Below, one piece after another: positions 59,927 through 64,000 of a stretch of DNA of 64,000 nt. Numbering within the stretch: position 1 is the stretch's first letter; every line of letters begins with the position of its first letter. Made by a program: the position numbers and the translations under genes. The DNA comes from Burkholderiaceae bacterium. GTDB taxonomy: Bacteria > Pseudomonadota > Gammaproteobacteria > Burkholderiales > Burkholderiaceae_C. Location of the stretch: the NCBI GenBank assembly GCA_017992055.1, contig JAGOPK010000010.1, forward strand, positions 1 through 64,000, in the 5' to 3' direction. Below the pieces are notes generated by a model. That model searched no databases. It was not told the origin of the DNA and was given only the letters and a program-made list of their open reading frames with translations.

Positions 59927-59941
59927 TGTAGTCAGGCTACA
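59927..59941. promoter_or_regulatory. HexR-like operator 8 (autoregulatory, ahead of glk-hexR)
   Basis: TGTAG-TCAGG-CTACA has perfect arms and lies 50 bp before ATG 59991. It is placed for autoregulation of the fusion gene. The 298-bp gap 59693-59990 contains this site and operator 7 and no gene. Confidence 0.8.
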
Positions 59942-59990
59942 GCATATGACATACTGCCCGGCGCCTGATCGGCAGGCCGCACCGCAGCAC

Positions 59991-61883
59991 ATGGCCCCCT
60001 TCGACAGCCCCCGGCTCATCGCCGACATCGGCGGCACCTACGCCCGCTTTGCCCTGGAGACCGCGCCTGGCGAGTTCAGCCGCCAGGCCTCGCTGCGCTG
60101 TGCCGACCATGCTGACTTCCATGCGGCGGTGCGCGCCTACCTGGACCGACTGCCGGCCGGACTGTACGTCAACCATGCGGCGGTGGCGATTGCCAACCCG
60201 GTGGAAGGCGACCAGGTGCGCATGACCAACTACACCTGGGAGTTTTCGATCGAGGCCATGCGCCAGCGCCTGGGCTTCGACACCCTGCTGGTGGTCAACG
60301 ACTTCACCGCGCTGGCGATGTCGCTGCCGCGCCTGGGCAGCGACGGCGTGCGCCAGGTCGGCGGCGGCCAGGCCCGGCCGCGCAGCGTGATGGGCCTGCT
60401 GGGCTCGGGCAGCGGCCTGGGTGTGTCGGCCCTGATCCCGGCCGGCGACGGCTGGGTCTCGCTGGGCTCGGAAGGCGGCCACACGGCGTTTTCGCCACGC
60501 AACGAGCGCGAGGTGGCCGTGCTGCGCCATGCCTGGCAGCACTACGACCATGTGTCGTTCGAGCGCCTGCTGTCCGGCCCCGGCCTGGAGCTGATCTACC
60601 GCGCCCTGGCCGAGCGCGCCGGCAGCCCGGTGGCCGTGGAGCAGACGCCGGCGGCCACCGAGATCACGCGCCGAGCGCTCGAAGGCGGCGACGACATCGC
60701 CGCCGAGACCCTGGAAGCCTTTTGCAGCATGCTGGCCACCACCGCGGCCAACCTGGCGGTGACCCTGGGCGCCTTTGGCGGCATCTACATCGGCGGCGCC
60801 ATCGTGCCGCGGCTGGGCGAGTACTTCGACCGCTCGGGCTTTCGCGCCCGCTTCGAGGACAAGGGCCGCTTCGGACGCTATGTGGCGGCAATCCCGACCT
60901 ATGTGGTGACCGCGCCCGAGGCCACCTTCATCGGCGTGTCGGCGATCCTCGATTCGCAGCTCAAGGCGATGCAGAGCGCACCGGGCGCCACCATCCTGGC
61001 GCAGATCCGCCGTGCCTGCAGCGAGCTGTCGCCGGCCGAGCTGCGCGTGGCCGAGCATGTGCTGGCCCAGCCGCGCACCGTGCTCAACCAGCCGATCGCC
61101 GACATCGCCAAGGCCGCCCAGGTCAGCCAGCCGACGGTGATCCGCTTCTGCCGCAGCCTGGGCTGCGAGGGCCTGTCGGACTTCAAGCTGCGCCTGGCCT
61201 CGGGCCTGACCGGCACGCTGCCGATCACCCATGTGCAGGTGACCAACGACGACTCCACGGTCGAGCTGGGCACCAAGGTGCTGGGCAACAGCGCCAGCGC
61301 CATCCTGCAGATGCGCAGCCAGCTCAACCGCGAGATGATCGACCGCGCCATCGAGCTGCTGGTGAGCGCCAACCGGGTGGAGTTCTGCACCGTGGGCCAG
61401 TACGGCGCGGTGGCCATCGATGCGCAGTTCAAGTTCCTGCGCTTCGGCATCCCGGCCGGCGCCTACACCGATCCGCGCATGCAGCTGCTGGCCGTGGGCG
61501 TGCTGAAAGCCGGCGACGTGGCCGTGGTCATCAGCGCCAGCGGCCGCCTGCCCGAGCTGCTGGAGGTGGCCGACCGTGCCCATGAACGTGGCGCCAAGGT
61601 CATCGCCATCACCAGCAGCCAGAGCCCGCTGGCGCGCAAGGCCGACACGGTGCTGGCGGTCGACCATGTGGAAGACGCCGCCACCCAGGTGCCGATGATC
61701 GGCCGCATCCTGCAGCTGCTGGTGATCGACATCCTGACCGTGGGCGTGGCCATGCGCCGCCAGCCGGCCGGTGGCCTGGCCCTGCCAGTGCCGGCCGAGC
61801 CGGCCCATGCCGGCCTGCCCACGCTCAGCGAGGAGGCCAGCCTGCCGGCCTCGCTGGCGCACATGACGCTGCACAGCCGTTGA
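59991..61883 (+). CDS. glucokinase fused to a HexR/RpiR-family regulator
   Basis: The 630-residue protein joins a glucokinase (about 1-325; LIADIGGTYARF, LLVVNDFTALAM, LGSGSGLGVSALI, GSEGGHTAF, GIYIGGAIVPRL) to an RpiR-type helix-turn-helix (about 330-410; AQVSQPTVIRFCRSLGCEGLSD) and a SIS sugar-phosphate-binding domain (about 440-600; VEFCTVGQYGAVAID, AVVISASGRLPELLEVA). The HTH closely resembles HexR. Similar bifunctional Glk/RpiR proteins are known in Burkholderia. It could make glucose-6-phosphate while its SIS domain senses a hexose-phosphate or KDPG. ATG 59946 is in frame but sits next to operator 8, so ATG 59991 is preferred. Confidence 0.93.
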   Translation: MAPFDSPRLIADIGGTYARFALETAPGEFSRQASLRCADHADFHAAVRAYLDRLPAGLYVNHAAVAIANPVEGDQVRMTNYTWEFSIEAMRQRLGFDTLLVVNDFTALAMSLPRLGSDGVRQVGGGQARPRSVMGLLGSGSGLGVSALIPAGDGWVSLGSEGGHTAFSPRNEREVAVLRHAWQHYDHVSFERLLSGPGLELIYRALAERAGSPVAVEQTPAATEITRRALEGGDDIAAETLEAFCSMLATTAANLAVTLGAFGGIYIGGAIVPRLGEYFDRSGFRARFEDKGRFGRYVAAIPTYVVTAPEATFIGVSAILDSQLKAMQSAPGATILAQIRRACSELSPAELRVAEHVLAQPRTVLNQPIADIAKAAQVSQPTVIRFCRSLGCEGLSDFKLRLASGLTGTLPITHVQVTNDDSTVELGTKVLGNSASAILQMRSQLNREMIDRAIELLVSANRVEFCTVGQYGAVAIDAQFKFLRFGIPAGAYTDPRMQLLAVGVLKAGDVAVVISASGRLPELLEVADRAHERGAKVIAITSSQSPLARKADTVLAVDHVEDAATQVPMIGRILQLLVIDILTVGVAMRRQPAGGLALPVPAEPAHAGLPTLSEEASLPASLAHMTLHSR

Positions 61884-61955
61884 GGCGCGGGCGCCGCCGG
61901 CGGCGGCCGCCACCGTCAGCATGCTGATCATGGTGCTAGCATGCGCCGCGCCGCC

Positions 61956-62432
61956 ATGAGCCCCGACACGCCCGACCACATCGCCCTGGACCAACTGCCC
62001 GGTCACCACATCCGCCGGTTGCAGCAGATCGCCGTGGCCATCTTCCTGCAGGAGACCGAGGCCCATGGCATCACGCCGGTGCAGTTTGGTGCGCTGCAGG
62101 CGGTGCACGACCTGCCGGGGCTGGACCAGCGCTCGCTGGCGCGCAGCGTGGGCCTGGACACCTCGACCATCGCCGGCGTGGTCGACCGGCTGGAGGCCCG
62201 CGGCTGGCTGCAGCGCAATGCCTCGCCCAGCGACCGCCGCGTGCGGCTGCTGAGCATCACCGAGGCCGGCGCGCGGCTGCTGGCCGAGGTGCAGCCGGCC
62301 ATGCTGCGCGCCCAGCAGCGCATGCTGGAACCGCTGGAACCCGCCGAGCGGGCCGAGTTCATGCGCATGCTGCAGCGCCTGGTGACGGCCAACAACGAAC
62401 TCAGCCGCGCCCCGAGCGAGCCGCAGTCCTGA
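61956..62432 (+). CDS. MarR-family transcriptional regulator
   Basis: The 158-residue protein is a winged-helix MarR regulator: dimerisation helices (IRRLQQIAVAIFLQE), recognition region LARSVGLDTSTIAGVVDRLEARGWL, wing NASPSDRRVRLLSITEAG, and a C-terminal helix pair. MarR proteins usually respond to small phenolic or redox ligands. The upstream gap has an imperfect AGCATGCT/GCTAGCATG dyad (61919-61944) that may be its operator. A GH1 gene follows 44 bp later. ATG 61941 is an alternative start. Confidence 0.88.
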   Translation: MSPDTPDHIALDQLPGHHIRRLQQIAVAIFLQETEAHGITPVQFGALQAVHDLPGLDQRSLARSVGLDTSTIAGVVDRLEARGWLQRNASPSDRRVRLLSITEAGARLLAEVQPAMLRAQQRMLEPLEPAERAEFMRMLQRLVTANNELSRAPSEPQS

Positions 62433-62476
62433 GCAGGCCAGGCCAGGCAGCGGCGGGCGCCGCTACCATCGCCGCC

Positions 62477-63823
62477 ATGCCCGTCCAAGACCCCAACCCC
62501 ACCCACTTCCCGCCCGGCTTTCGCTGGGGCGTGGCCACCAGTTCGTTCCAGATCGAGGGCGCGGCCCGCGACGACGGCAAGGGCGAGTCGATCTGGGACC
62601 GCTTCTGCCGCCAGCCCGGCGCCATCCTCGATGCCAGCAACGGCGACATCGCCTGCGACCACTACCACCGCCTGGAGGCCGATCTCGACCTGATCGCCAG
62701 CCTGGGCGTGGACTGCTACCGCTTCAGCATCAGCTGGCCGCGCGTGCAGCCCGACGGCCAGGGTGCATGGAACGAGGCCGGCCTGGCCTTCTACGACCGC
62801 CTGGTCGACGGCCTGGCCGCACGGGGCATCCAGGCCTTTGTCACGCTGTACCACTGGGATCTGCCGCAGGCCCTGCAGGACCGCGGCGGCTGGGCGCACC
62901 GCGACACCGTGCACCACTTCGTCGAGTACGCCCGTGTCATGCAGCGCCGCCTGGGCGACCGCGTGGCGGCCATCACCACGCACAACGAGCCCTGGGTCAT
63001 CGCCACGCTGGGCCACGAGGTCGGCCAGCTGGCGCCGGGCCTGCGCAACCGCGCCATCGCCGCCCAGGTCTCGCACCACCTGCTGCTCAGCCACGGCCTG
63101 GCCCAGCAGGCGCTGCGCGCCGACGGCTGCCAGCTGCCACTGGGCATCGTGCTGAACCTGTCGCCCACCGAGGCCGCCAGCGCCGACGCCGCCGACCAGG
63201 CCCGCGCGCGGCTGGAAGACGGCAAGCTGCTGCGCTGGTATGCCGATCCGCTGTTCGGCCGCGGCTATCCGCAGGATGTGTGGGACGACCTGGGCGCCGA
63301 CGCACCGCGCATCGAGTCCGGCGACCTCCAGGCCATCGCCTCGCCACTGGACTATCTGGGCATCAACTACTACACACGCAACGTGTTCAACGCCCAGGGA
63401 CCGGTGGATGCCGCGGCCCAGGGCAAACCGGTCAGCGAGATGGGCTGGGAGATCCATGCGCCCAGCCTGACCGCGTTGCTGACCCGGCTGCACCACGACT
63501 ACCCGCTGCCGCCGGTCTACATCACCGAGAACGGTGGCGCTTTCGCCGACCCGGTGCAGGCCGACGGCCGCGTGCACGACGCAGACCGCAGCGACTATCT
63601 GCGCGGCCACATCGCCGCCGTGACCGACGCGCTGCGCCAGGGCGTGCCCATGGCCGGCTACATGGTGTGGAGCCTGATGGACAACTTCGAGTGGTCCTTC
63701 GGCTATGCCAAGCGCTTTGGCATCGTGCACGTCGACTATGCAACGCTGGAACGCACGCCCAAGCACAGCGCGCTGTGGTACCGCGACTTCGTCGCCCGCT
63801 GCCGCGCGGCACGGCAGTCTTGA
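62477..63823 (+). CDS. bglB: beta-glucosidase (GH1)
   Basis: The 448-residue cytoplasmic enzyme hydrolyses beta-glucosides. GH1 landmarks are the N-terminal FRWGVATSSFQIEGAARDDGKG, acid/base glutamate in TTHNEPW, nucleophile in YITENGG, and the WSLMDNFEWSFGYAKRFG aglycone region. No signal peptide is present, so its substrate must be imported. The MarR gene 44 bp upstream is its likely regulator. A clear intrinsic terminator follows. Confidence 0.95.
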   Translation: MPVQDPNPTHFPPGFRWGVATSSFQIEGAARDDGKGESIWDRFCRQPGAILDASNGDIACDHYHRLEADLDLIASLGVDCYRFSISWPRVQPDGQGAWNEAGLAFYDRLVDGLAARGIQAFVTLYHWDLPQALQDRGGWAHRDTVHHFVEYARVMQRRLGDRVAAITTHNEPWVIATLGHEVGQLAPGLRNRAIAAQVSHHLLLSHGLAQQALRADGCQLPLGIVLNLSPTEAASADAADQARARLEDGKLLRWYADPLFGRGYPQDVWDDLGADAPRIESGDLQAIASPLDYLGINYYTRNVFNAQGPVDAAAQGKPVSEMGWEIHAPSLTALLTRLHHDYPLPPVYITENGGAFADPVQADGRVHDADRSDYLRGHIAAVTDALRQGVPMAGYMVWSLMDNFEWSFGYAKRFGIVHVDYATLERTPKHSALWYRDFVARCRAARQS

Positions 63824-63857
63824 GCGCAGGCCCGGGATTCCCTGGGCCCGGAAAGCG

Positions 63858-63885
63858 AAAGGCCCGCACGAGGCGGGCCTTTCAT
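63858..63885 (+). terminator. intrinsic terminator after the beta-glucosidase gene
   Basis: AAAGGCCCGC (63858-63867) pairs with GCGGGCCTTT (63873-63882) across a 5-nt loop, followed by TTTC. On the minus strand the same stem is followed by TTTCGCTTT, so it may also end the tRNA transcript. Confidence 0.85.
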
Positions 63886-63892
63886 TCGATCT

Positions 63893-63969
<77 letters not shown>

Positions 63970-63981
63970 ACTGAAGCTAGC

Positions 63982-63987
63982 AGTATA
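63982..63987 (-). promoter_or_regulatory. -10 box of the tRNA-fMet gene
   Basis: On the minus strand TATACT lies 12 bp upstream of the tRNA 5' end. The -35 box would fall beyond position 64000. Confidence 0.65.
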
Positions 63988-64000
63988 GCAAGGAATTGCT

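Noticed and set aside
61919-61944. MarR operator as a separate feature
   Set aside because: The AGCATGCT/GCTAGCATG dyad is imperfect and overlaps one possible start codon of the regulator, so it is mentioned only within the gene entry.

Overview
The window is about 70% GC, densely coded and wholly chromosomal in character. Gene content and order point to a betaproteobacterium of the Burkholderiales, probably the Rubrivivax/Leptothrix/Roseateles/Ideonella side of that order. The main indicators are the EIIA-Man/HPr/EI phosphotransferase set without a sugar permease, the dacC-dat-ybeD-lipB-lipA run, hemJ next to hemB, phoH-ybeY, ruvAB, and above all a glucokinase fused to a HexR-type regulator. 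The species assignment is inference; the family calls come from motifs read directly.

Left edge (1-481): the leader and tandem promoters of an rRNA operon that runs leftwards out of the window. 482-7063: phosphotransferase regulatory genes, split by an acyltransferase gene on the other strand, an MFS transporter, a lipoprotein, and a protein shaped like a hybrid histidine kinase whose phosphorylation sites are missing. 7074-17502: thiol/lipoate genes, peptidoglycan carboxypeptidase, small conserved enzymes, hemJ, a predicted small RNA with an exposed anti-Shine-Dalgarno loop, hemB and a CorA-type transporter. 17525-27743: ybeY, phoH, a NarX/DegS-type two-component system, a 250-bp block of nested inverted repeats, ruvAB, and several hydrolase and ligase genes.

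From 27734 to 63823 most of the DNA serves alpha-glucan use. There is a secreted pullulanase and three exported GH13 amylase-type enzymes, a MalA-type TonB-dependent receptor for uptake across the outer membrane, a complete MalEFG-K ABC importer, cytoplasmic maltodextrin/glycogen enzymes (glgP, glgB, glgX, malQ), two glucokinases and a GH1 beta-glucosidase under a MarR gene. A molybdate block (modABC, modE, a Mop protein) lies in the middle of this cluster.

The strongest single result is a repeated 15-bp palindrome, TGTAG-N5-CTACA. It occurs as a pair in each of the four main promoter regions of the glucan cluster, including one copy lying on the -10 of the malK promoter and one just ahead of the glucokinase-HexR fusion gene. 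It looks like the HexR operator known from proteobacteria. This suggests that one fused sensor-regulator controls outer-membrane uptake, extracellular hydrolysis, inner-membrane import, phosphorolysis and glucose phosphorylation together. The right edge (63893-63969) is an initiator tRNA-fMet gene on the minus strand with its own -10 box.
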